A DNA stretch of 64,000 bases from contig JAFEUB010000798.1 in assembly GCA_024529925.1 (NCBI GenBank), positions 754,001 to 818,000 on the forward strand. The letters are read 5' to 3'. This stretch comes from Ophthalmolycus amberensis. Taxonomy: Eukaryota > Chordata > Actinopteri > Perciformes > Zoarcidae. Shown piece after piece: positions 41,552 through 53,500 of the stretch. Numbering within the stretch: the stretch's first letter is position 1; every line of letters begins with the position of its first letter. The translations under genes were made by a program, and so were the position numbers. The notes beneath the pieces are model-generated. The model saw only the letters and a program-made list of their open reading frames with translations, was not told where the DNA came from and did no database searches.

Positions 41552-44500
41552 ATGAGCTGGGCGGTGGAGGAGTGGAAGGATGGACTTCCAGGGAAAGCCC
41601 TGCAGAAGATCCAAGAGATGGAAGTACAGCTGGACAAAGTGAAGAAGGACAGGAACCAGAAACAGTTCCAGCTGGACTCCTTAGAGGCCGCCCTACAGAA
41701 ACAGAAACAAAAGGTCCGTTTTTAAGGGGAATGGATGAATGGAGGGTTTTTAAATTAAACTGTATTAAATCCTGTGGTGGAATTACTTTTGCATTTTCTT
41801 AACTGAAGTTGAAACTCTACCAGAAAGAATACAGATCTATTCTATTTAAATTATTATTAATATAGCGATCTGTTTATTATTGATCCATGCTTCTCTTTCT
41901 CCAGGCGGACTGTGAACGCACTGAGACCTCTGCTCTAAAAAGGGAGAACCAGTCGTTAGTGGAGTCCTGTGACTCTCTGGAGAAAGCCCGTCAAAAGGTT
42001 ATCCATGATCTAGGAGTCAAGGAGCAGCAGGTCAGTCACTGATTTGAGAAAGAAAGATCTTCTGCAGTATTCATATTTTACAGATGTATTTGAAACTAAC
42101 ATACAATACATTTTTAAGATCAAATGTTTCAAAAGAAAATAAACCATGACTAAATTATTTTCTTAAACCTAGGTGAGCTATCTGGATGGTCAGCTTAACT
42201 CCTGTAAAAAAACCATAGAGCGACTGGAGCAGGAGCTGAAAAAGTGAGTTCATTGTCTGTTGAAAGGCATTGTTGCTTTGTCAAGTACTAAGTGAGTCGT
42301 GATTCATATGAATGGTTGTTATAAACTATTTAACCTGATGGAAAACACTGCTGTCTTTGTTGACTTTCCATCTGCTTAGGTTCAAGAATGAGCTGGATCG
42401 TTCGCAGTCTGCCGGCTCTTCCTCCTTGTTGTCATCCTCCTCTGAGCTTCAGCCCTACACTACTCCACAGAAAAGTTTCACTACCCCGGCTCCTGTCCCA
42501 GCCTACAGACAGCAGGGTACTTCAGTTTGTTTGACTTCTTCTTGTTTGGTTTCCAGAAACATGCTTACCTGTCAGGCCCGTATTAATGCACATTTTAGTT
42601 ATATTGCTGCTTCTCATCTACTTATCTTTTTTTCCTGCATATAGGCAAAGGACACATATGTATCTGACTGACTCTGGATGAGTTTTTCAGTTTGCCCTAA
42701 CATGATGATTGTATTTGTGTTCCATAGACAACAGACTAGATGAGCTTCAGGAGAAATACAGCCAGGAGGTAGAAGAAAGAAAAAGGCTGGAGACTGAACT
42801 CAAAGTCCTGCAGGTCAAGGCAAGTACCTAACTTATGTCTATCATGTGGGTTTGTTTCTTTGTATTTGTTGACTCTAACTTAATTCTTCTCTTTTAGCTG
42901 TTGAATCAGTCCTCAGTCACTGTAAGCCACAAGGACATTGCTGCCCGCCAAGCTGGATCTTCCATATTCCCATGGCAGGATCAGGCCCACAGTCGGCATT
43001 CTCAGGATGCAATGGAAACGCCTCTGAAGAGGCGGGGAACATCTCTCTGGGAAGCCCACGAGGAGACGCCCATTAAAACCAGCCAGCGGATGAGCTCTTC
43101 CAGAGCAGCGCAGAGTCCCTGTGGATCCTCTCAACAGATGGATCAGCTGAAGACCATCAACCAAGGTGGACTGTTAATAATTTGTTGTGGATCTCATGCC
43201 GTATAAAGTGTCTGGTATCTTTCCTGTGTAATATTAGGGAGCCTTTTATTATTATTTTGCATATCTACTACTGCTGAAAAATGTATTTGGCTCCTTTTGA
43301 GTTAAATATCCTGATTTATGTTCGGCCACAGCCCTTAAATGTTTACTCTTCCTTCATCAGAGCTGCGTTGCCGAGTGTTAGAGCTGGAAAAGAATCTGTC
43401 CACTCAGGAGAAGGAAATTTGTAGCCAATCCTCCAAGCTGCAGGACCTCCAAACTCAACTGAACCAGGCCCGCAAAGAGCTGACTGAACGGGACAGAGAT
43501 CTGGCCAAGACCAGCCACGAGCTGAGTCAGGCCACAAACGAACACCAGCTGGTTGTGGCCAAGGTAGGCGTCCATAATTGGTACATAAAGACTTTATTGA
43601 CATGGGATATATTGTTTTCGTTCTATTTCTGCTTGATTACATAGTTAAAGGAGGCACGCTGGGTAAAAACATGAGTTTTTGTCATTTGTAACTGACAACT
43701 TTTCTGCTTATTGTTCTTAGTGTTCATCAGTTGAGCAGAAGCTGAAACAAGTCTCGGAGGAGATGAGCTGTCAGAGGCACAACGCTGAGAGCTGCAAACG
43801 AGCCCTGGAGCAGAAACTCAAGGACCAAGAGAGAGATAGTCAGAAGGTGCAATAACTTGGATACATAACGTTATTACACCTTAATAGTTTTAGGTTAAAA
43901 ATGCTCTTTGATATTCTGATCTCAAAGGGTTTGTCTCTGACTCATTTTATGTAGGAGCTAGCCCAGCTGCAGACTTCTCACCAGGCGTTGGAACAGCAGC
44001 TGAACCAGACCAGAACCAAGCTGACACAAGAGATTCAACAGTCCAAAAAAGACCACAACGTACTGCAGGCTGACGCGGAGAAGGTAACGCTGTCTTTCTT
44101 TCTCATTGTGTTGTGTAGCTAACCTTAATGATATTGTTACTGTCAGCATAGTATACACAGACTCAGATTACATTTGATGATGACTGAGAAGAGTGCAATA
44201 CAGTTCAAGATGTGGTGGAATCCTCTTCTTCTGTTTGTATGCAAGGCATGCCACCTGCCAGCAATGTTATCTTGCTGATAGATGATGGAATGTTGAAATT
44301 CAGTAGTAGCTCCAGCTTTTGCGTCATCTGTCCGTTTAAGGGTTTAGGGCACTTGACATTTGTGTCACACGTCTTACTTTCTGCCTTTGTATGTACTTCT
44401 CCCTTCCCATCTTGACTTTTTCCTCTCCTCTTGCTTCCTTCCAGATGTGCTTCCAGAAGACTCAGACGGAGAAGGAGGTACAGGAGCAAAAACAGAAACT

Positions 44501-47500
44501 GCTGAGGTCAGAGCAGAGCCTCCAGGCCAGCCAGAACAAAGAGCAGGACCTCCGCAAGAAAATGGAGGTGGGTTGCTTTGCTGTCACTACTGCATTTTTG
44601 GTCTTGATGCTGAGGATCCTGTTCCAACTGATTAAAGAAGAATCTGTCAGCATCCTTTACTGCCACTCATGTTCTCTGCTTTTTTAAAATTCCCTCCAGG
44701 AGCTGCAGAAAGAGAAGAACAGTGCGTCTGTCCAGCTGGACCAGAGCAGCAGGCGTCTGATTCAGCTGGAGGACGAGAAGAAGAGCGCAGACCAGAGCTT
44801 CAAACGCACCCAGGGATTACTGGATGACCTGAAAGGTACGTTAGCTGTAGGACTGGCAACGACAGCAGATATTTTGGAGAATTATCTGTGTTGAATTTTT
44901 TTCTCTATTTGCTCTTCAGCCAAATCAGAAGGACAGGCGGATGAGCTGAAGAGACTTCAGACTAAACTGGAGCAGCAGACTCAGGCTTCGTCCCGGGAGC
45001 TGGAGAACCTGAAGAAGACACTTTCTGATGCAGAGGCCAGCAATGACCGGTGAGCATAGTTTTACTGTAGAAAAGAAGAAAGTTCAGTCACACTTTGAGG
45101 AAAAGTAAAAAGCTTAATATACTATGACATTTAACATGCTCTTCAATGTTTTTATCACACTGTAGATCTCAGAGTGAACTGCAGAAACAGAAGCAAGAGG
45201 CAGAAAAGTTGACCAACAGATTGATGGTGAAAGAGAACGAAAGCCAAGAGCTGAAATCCAACCTCACTGCGAGTCAGACTGAGAGTAAGGAACTGAAACA
45301 AGAACATCAAGCTCTGCTGGAGTGGAAGAAAGAAAAGGAGACCGTGATTAATGAAACTGAGGCTGTGCAAAAAGACCTCGCTGACAAAATTAGCATCTTG
45401 GAGAACAGCCTCATCTCGCTGAATGAGGCTAAAGACATCGTTAAGGTACGCGGCTGTGGTTCCCAATCTATTAGCTTCAATTAATTCATTTCTGTCATAT
45501 TTAGCACACAGACACGCATATTGAAACAACCTGTTTGTTTAGTTGTGTACCCCAAAATCCATTTTTAGATTTGAGGTTTGCTTTGAATTTACAAATGATT
45601 TATTTATGATAACAAAGTTAGAAAGCGCAAGTAAGTAGCACAGAAAGTCTGTTTAATGTGAAAGTCATTGTCTGATGTGTTGTATTGTAACTGTTGTCAT
45701 TAATTCTGTGGGCTGATACGTTTCTACTTGCTACTGTAGAAGCAGCTCATGAGCGTAGAGGGAGACAAGGCCAGCATGTCTGCTCACATTGATTCCTTGA
45801 AGGGAGAACTCCTCAACAAGAGCACAGAGATGGAAGAACGGGAGCATCGGTACAACCAGCTGCAGTCTAAGTTCTCTGAGGCCGGACAGAAGCACACCAA
45901 AGACCTGGAGAACGTTGCCGTGCAAGTGGCTCAGCTTGAAGCACAGGTGATTTATTGTACATTTTACATTGTTCAATGTTGATTTCTATTTCATTAAAAA
46001 AACATGGCACCTAATGGAATTAGATCATAAACAATTTCTCTGCATCATTGTCTTACAATGTACTTTTTGATTTTGGTCTTGGTAACAATAATAACACTTT
46101 AAAATATGACTGGACCTAAAATAACAAAGTGAAGAGCCATTGGCGCTTATCCTTTAATCTGAATAGGTCAAAGGTCTGAAGTTGCAGTTGCAGAAGGAAA
46201 TTGCTCGAGTAGAGCAGGCCGAGAGGACCAACATAGAGCTGCAGGACGAGCACCAGGCAGCCTGCGACCTGGCTCGCTCCAAAGACCAGCTCATCGAGTT
46301 GGGCCAAGCGGAGATCAGCCAGCTCAGGGAGAGCCTCACTCAAGTCACTGCACAGCAAGAAGAGCAAGCTACCAGGTGGGAGTTGTATTTCATGTTTAGT
46401 TCATATCTTTGAATGAACTCCTTTTCCAATACAACAGCCTTGGGATAAATCCTACCTTTACAAACGACATAACGTTTAGTATTTGTTGATACTGCGTCAC
46501 TTTGCACCATGAGATTGCAGGGTTTCAGAGGATAATTGATAACATCCACAATGAAATACTTAAAGGATGCGTTAGTGTCGTATGATATGAACACTGTGTC
46601 CCTATTGTTTCATTGGGGAAACAACAATAACTGTAGCTTGCGTTTAACATGCAGTTCTCTCTCTTTGTTGTCTGAACTCCACCAGGTTGTCAGAGGAGAA
46701 GGCAGCGCTGCTGAAGCAGTGTGAGGAGAGTGTTTCAGCAAAGGTTGACGAGAACGAGCAGCTCAAGCTTCAGTTGGAGGAGACTAAACAGGAGCTGCTG
46801 CTCACCAAAGCCCAGGTCTGTTACACTGTACTGCAGCAGTAACCATTAGAAACAGATTACCAGTTATTTCTTCTTTTTATATATGTAGCAGTCTGTTGTT
46901 TCTTTTTGAGTTGATTCAACTTTAAGGGCATTCCTGGCTGACTCAAGTGATGTAACAACAAAATAATCTTATAACCAATGAGGACATTATGGTCAAAGTA
47001 TCTTTGCTTTCACACATCTCACATTTATCGATGTTGTTCTGACACTAGAAGATTTTTTTTAATGAGTGTTTTGAATTTCAGTGGCAGATTAAATCTAGTC
47101 TGCTGATTTTGTAATCGTATGCCCCGTGCTTTTACTTTATGTTGTATTATTCCTTACTTTAGTCCGAACCAGTAAACGCTATAGTTGTTCTGTTTGTATT
47201 CAGGTCAGCTCAGCGGCTCAGTTCCTGAAGGTCCAGGAGCAACTGGGAGCTGAGCTGCAGAAACAAATAAAGACGCTGTCGGACAGTGTAGAGGAACACA
47301 AAGAGTTGCATCATAAGAAATCAGAAGAGCTTAAACAGTTGGAGGATAAACTGAAGGAGCTACAGAGCCACGCAGAAGAGCAGGAGAAGCAGTTCAGAAG
47401 GGCTGAAGCTCAGATTTTGTCTCTGGGGAAACAACAGGCTGAGCTGGAAAATGCACTTCAAGAGACAAAGAAAGAGGCTGAGGTAAAATACTGCACTAAA

Positions 47501-50500
47501 AATGTATTATGTTTGGTTAGTTTCTAATACTGTGTATATCATCGTCTGTGCTTGTTACCAATAATAAACTTAAATCTATTTCTTATAAAGAACCTCCAGC
47601 ACGCTCATACTGAGAAGATCGACAACCTCCTGGAGCAGATATCTTCCTTGGAAGAGGAGGTAACAGCGAGCAAAGATGCAGCAGAGAAGCTTCCGGTGTT
47701 GAAGAATGAACTGGCCGTGGTCCACCGGTCCCATGCTGATGTTAAAAAGCTTCTAGAAGCTCTTGAGAGGAGTCACTCCGCCACTATTGAAGTCAAGTGC
47801 AGCCTGGAGAAAGAAGTCAAAGAGCTCACCGAGAAGACGGACAAAGACAAAGAGAGTCGTGCTTTAGATGCTGAAAATTTCCTCAACAAAGAGAAGATCC
47901 TCAAAGAGAAGCTTGACGCCGCTAAAAAATCCGTGACTGCTGCCAAAACGGAATCAAGTTGTCGACGGGAGGAGATCAAGAGCATGAAGACGACTCTGAC
48001 GGCTGCGTCGCACGGCTTAGAAGAGAGAGACGGCACGATAAAGAGTCTGAAGGAGAAGCTGAATAAATCCGAGGCAGAGCAGGCCAAAGCATCAGATCTC
48101 CTGAAGGAGAAGATGGTCGCCATGAACAAAATCAAGGTTGGTTGCTGATTGATTCTTGGTTATGTCTTTGGCCTTACATGTCGACAGTCTTATTAAATAT
48201 AGTGTAACGGGTACAGCATTATGTCAGTCCTGCCTGGAGTACGGTGCCACCTGGGTAGGTCAGGAGATTTAGTCTGAAAACAACGTGTGATGAGTCATTT
48301 CTTTAGATCGTTTGCTGTATTTGTGTCATTCTTCACATTTAGGTCCAGATGGAGATGCTGCAAATGGACCTGGAGGACAACGAGACGGTCATGAGCTCCT
48401 TTGACAGTCAGGTGGAGGAGCTGAAGGGAACCATAGAGTCACTGGAGGCTCAGCTAGCTCACAACCAAACTCTGATGTCTGACATGAAGGCCAGGCTGGA
48501 GGACAGCAAAGCCCAGGTAGAGCCGCTTTGTTCCACAGACGTCTGTCAACATCATTTGTGCCACAGAAGCTAGATTTAGTGTTGAGGTTCATTTTGATCA
48601 TTCTTCGGAGCGCAATAACACATTCCATGTGTCTCACAACTGTCTGATTTTATATACTCATCTAAACTTCAGGCAGGACATGGTCATCATCTGTACTATG
48701 GATTCAATCTAAACTCTAAACCTTTTCAGGTCTTTGTCTTGGAAACCCGGTTAGAGGAGGTCCAATCTCAGAACTCCGTGCTGGAGACGCAGTATGTCAC
48801 AGCTAAGGAGGAGCTGATGGAACAGAGCTGTGATATCACTCGTCTGGAAGACGATGCTGTCAACCAAATGCAGCTGGAGGAGAATGTTGCTGCTTTAGAG
48901 TCTAAACTCGGCCAGACCACAGAGGAAAATATCAAGTTAGAGACAACTCTCAGGCAGGCAATTGAGGACAGAGAGCATCATCTTAAGCAGGTACAACATG
49001 AGAAAAACAACCGTGAGACTACTTTGAAACAGTTAAGAAATGAAAAGGAGCAAGTAGAAACTGAGGTGATTCAAGTCAATGCAGAGAAGAAACAGCTGGA
49101 AGCCAGTTTAGACGAGCTGTCTGAGGAGAACAAACAACTGCAGAGCAACATTCAGCAGTTAACTAAAGAAAAGCAGAAGATCCATCAGATGACTGTAGAG
49201 AAACAGGAAGCTGAATCGACCCTTAGACAAGTTCTCGAGAAGAAAGCCCAACTAGATATCACCCTCAGTCTGATAAACGAGGAAAAGATCCAACTGGAGG
49301 CTAAACTGACCGAGCTAATCTCAGAGAAACATAACTCGGCCACTAACTTGACTCGAGTAGTTGAGGAAAAGCTTCAGCTGGAGGGTAACTATCATGAGCT
49401 GACTGCAGAGAACATCAAACTACAATCTGGTGTGAGTCAACTAACTGAAGAGACGCTGCAGTTACACGAAAGAATAGAAAGGCACGAAGAAGAGGTAGCT
49501 TCACTGAAAGAGCGGACTGAGGAGGAGAACAGAGAGAGGTACCGTACATATTTAGTTTTTATGAGTCACTATAGCTACATTCTTCAGTTTCTTTATTTTT
49601 GTTTTTACTTGTAATATTATCTGGAATTCTAAGAGCATCACTTTCATGTTGACACTTGACAGGATCCAACAGTTTGAGGCGGAGCAGGCAGAACTGCATC
49701 AGAAGTTGGCGCGCTTACAGAATGAGCTGACCGTGTTCAAGCAGCAGTACGACTCACTGCTGGAGCAGGTGGGCCGACAGCACAGCCTCATACAGCAGCT
49801 CTCAGGGTCACAGGGAACCCAGGAGGAGCCAGGAGAAAACATCCGCCACATGGAGACGGAGGAGACGGGTGTCGGTGGTGAGTGTAAACCGAAACTAGAT
49901 CACAGTTCTTCATGAAACACTGCAGGATGGGTGATACGGCCTGAAATTATAATCTCAGATTTTTTTTTTTGCATCACTGAAAGTGATTTATCGACCAGCT
50001 CTAATTTGATTACATCTCTTTAAAATGAAGTAAATGCAACGATTTCCCGCAGCAGAAGCAGCAGGACAGACTGACGTAGAGCTGACACTTGATGCAAGCA
50101 TCAATGCTGAGTCCCTTCCAGTAAAGGAACAGCTGAGCCCAATGGTAGCTGAACCGGGTGAACTTTCCCATCAGTCTGACGAGGCGTTCAGGTATAATGA
50201 GTTTTTATAATAAGCACAAATATTTGCTTTTGTATGTGTTTTATTATGTGATGAATATGTTTGTATCTCCCTCAGCCCTGGCAGTGAGACAGAGCTGGTG
50301 TTCAAGGAGGACGTCACTGAACAAGAGATGGTCCAACAGCTGGACGAGCAAAGGGAGGCACGCGTGGCCGATACCAAGGTTACCGAGGAGCAGCATCAAC
50401 AGCAACCCATCGTTCAGGTAGAACTTTATAACTCTGTATTTGTCCTTCAGTCATGAAGCTTTCATTTATTGATTTATCCTTTATGTAACCAGAGTACTTG

Positions 50501-53500
50501 CTAGTTGCTGCTAATATTTCTCTACTTGAAAGGCATGTTTTGTTCCTGGTAAACTTCAGTTTTGATGAAGACAGAGTTTGAATTTCGTCCTCTTTCTTGC
50601 AGCTTCCTGAAGACGGCAGTAGTCCTCCAGATGTTCTTGGAAGTAATCCTGAAATATGCCATCTTTCTCTTCCATCTTCCCCTGTTGGTGAGACCACACA
50701 GTTACAATCCTCTGAGTTATTCAATGGTGCTCATAACTGCAGTTTAGATAATTGAGTTTTCGTGGGTTATTTCGTTTGCTTTACACTGAGTTGCTTCCAT
50801 AGACTCATGATTTTAACATTTCTTCTGCAAAAATACTCAAAGATTTTAACAGCTGTGATTCAAGGGGATCAAAAAGTTTTTATTAAACTAATAAGGCTAT
50901 AGAATTGACACGTGATGCTGATTTAGGAAGTATTGTTTTCAATCAGATCAATTTAGTTTGAATAAATAAATTCAATCTGTGTGTCAGCAGCAGAGTCATC
51001 CCAGGTACAAGATGACCTCACCCACCGCACAGAAAGGATCACAAAACAAGAACTCCAGACCCTCCGCTCAGAGTATGAGCTGCTTAGTTCCGACCTCGCA
51101 CTGAGAATGGAGTTGACTTCTGAACTGAAGGTCCAAGTTCAAAACCTAGAGGAGAAAGTCCATGCAGCAGAGGAGGAGGCACAGGGTGCAGCACATGAGC
51201 TGAAGATCGCTTTGGAGCAGAAGAAAGTGGTTGCTGACCAGGTATGGGGGGAGAAGTTGCAGAATGCCAAATACCACTTAAATAATAAATTACATTGTTG
51301 CACTGCCGCTGAAGTTCAACTGCCACTAATACGGCGTACTCTATTTTAGATGGCTCAACTGTCAGAGGAGAGGGAGACATTAAGTCTGCAGCTCCAAACA
51401 GCTAAATTCCAGCTGGAGGATGTGATGGAGATGCTGGAAGGACTGGAAATGGCCAAAGGTAAATATTGCCCCAGCTTACTGCATATGAGCGATTAAGATC
51501 ACCACGCAAGACTATTTTAGTCAAACAAGGTGCTAATGTTAAGTATGTGTCTGTGAATGCCTACAAATATACTACAAGCAGAGTTTGAGTTTATATTTGA
51601 ACAGCAGCTTGAATGTCATGGCACACGCAGGATTTATGGAGGAATGTGTACGTTGGTGTCTTAACAGATCTTTTCCTTGATTCTGTAGGTGGGTGGGACG
51701 AGAAATTCCTTCAGCAGGAGAGTGAGCTGAAGAGAGTTCGCTCGGAGAAAGCCAACCTGGAGCAGCACATCCTGGGCATGGAGTCTGAGCTGGAGACCTT
51801 ACAGCGTGAGACGAGCAAACTGGAAGAGGAGAAGGAGACGCAGAGGAGGACTTGTTCCAGCATGGAGCAGCAGATAGAAACGATTACATCAGAGGTGAGG
51901 ACTCATCAAGAGCTTGTGAGCGAAAACATCAAAACACTGGATGTGTAAGAGCTGAATTACTGCGCACGTATCGGGGATTAATCAGTTAAAGCAATATGTA
52001 GGCTCAAGCATTTGTTTTTCCTTCTCCAAAAGCTAGACAACAGCAAGGCATTAGTGAACATTCAGTGTGCCAGAACTGTTCTCAATCTTTCGATTTCTCC
52101 AGACAACCCAGCTGAGGTCTGAACTCGTGTCCTGCACCGAGGAGCGAGATGACCTGAACCAGTCTTTGGGCCAGTCGAGAGAGAAAGTTCACAGTCTGGA
52201 GAAGACTAACTGTGACACCAGAGGCCTGATTGCCATCCTGGAGGATGACATCAGAGCAGGGAGGAAGGAGTATGAAGCCCTGCAGAGCAGCAAGGAGAAG
52301 CTGAAGACAGAGAGGCAGCAGGTATGTACAGTACGTAACTGTTCAAGGGTCTGGGATACGGGTCAAAAGAGGCTTTTAATTAGAGTTGGCTTCATTAATA
52401 ATAATTAGAGCAGAAATGCCTCGAAATGGCTGATGGAAAATCTAACTTATTCATCTTATCTTCACCTTTTCTGCAAATTCTTATTTGTATCCTAATCATA
52501 ACTGAGCAGCTAAAGATATGTTAATATCTGAACAATAGTTTAATTTACCATTGTTTCTGATGGGGTCTGAAAGAAGATGTCATGTGGTCAAATATGTTGA
52601 CATTGAGAGGGTTAGAGAGTTAATTCCCTTTTCTTCTCTAAAGCTGCTGGAACATATTAAATCGCTGGAACAGGCAATATCCCAACAGAGTGGAGACAGA
52701 CAGGAGCTTATCAGCCAGCTGGACAAGATCACAGTAGACCACACCTCGGCCAATCAGAACACTGAGTCCATGGTCGGCAAGATACAGGTGAGGGGGTTGC
52801 ATCTGATTGAGGTTGGGTTTCCTCAGAGAACCCGTTTTCACAAAAACAATGTAAAGAGTTTTGCGTTTTTTAAAAACATTTAAAGTTGGCACACTTTCAG
52901 TAAAGAGTGCTTGGACCAATACACCCTCAGATGATTCAGATGCTCTTTAGTTTCTGATCCTCCTCGTTTCTCCTCAAGGCTTTAGAGGGAGAAGTTTGCC
53001 GTCTCTCACAGTCTCTGGAGTCCTCTCTTCTTGAAAAAGGAGAGATAGCCTCTCGTCTGAACTCGACACAAGACGAGGTCCGACAGATGAGGACTGGTAT
53101 TGAAAAGCTGCAGGTCCGCATAGAGTCTGACGAGAGGAGGGAAAAGAAGATGGGAGAGCTCCTCAAAGGTGGCGTTTAACATCCTCAGAAATGACATTCC
53201 CTCTTGAGTTTTGTGAGTTGCTGTCGGTCTAATCGTGACTCTTTACTTTTCTAGCTGCCCAGAGGAAGTCTGACTCGCTGCAAGATCGCATTGATGCTCT
53301 GGAGCGAGAGAAGGAAGACGAAGAGCAGAGTCTAGAAGAAGCTGTGTTACAGGTATTCTGTTGTAAACGCGTATATGTCTGTGAAAAATAACCATTTCAT
53401 CCGTCTTACATTGTAATGGCTCATACGTGTTTTATGCTCTTAACACAGGCCGAGACAGCCAAAGCAGAGCTGGAGGAGGAAAGGACAAAGGTACCTTCAT

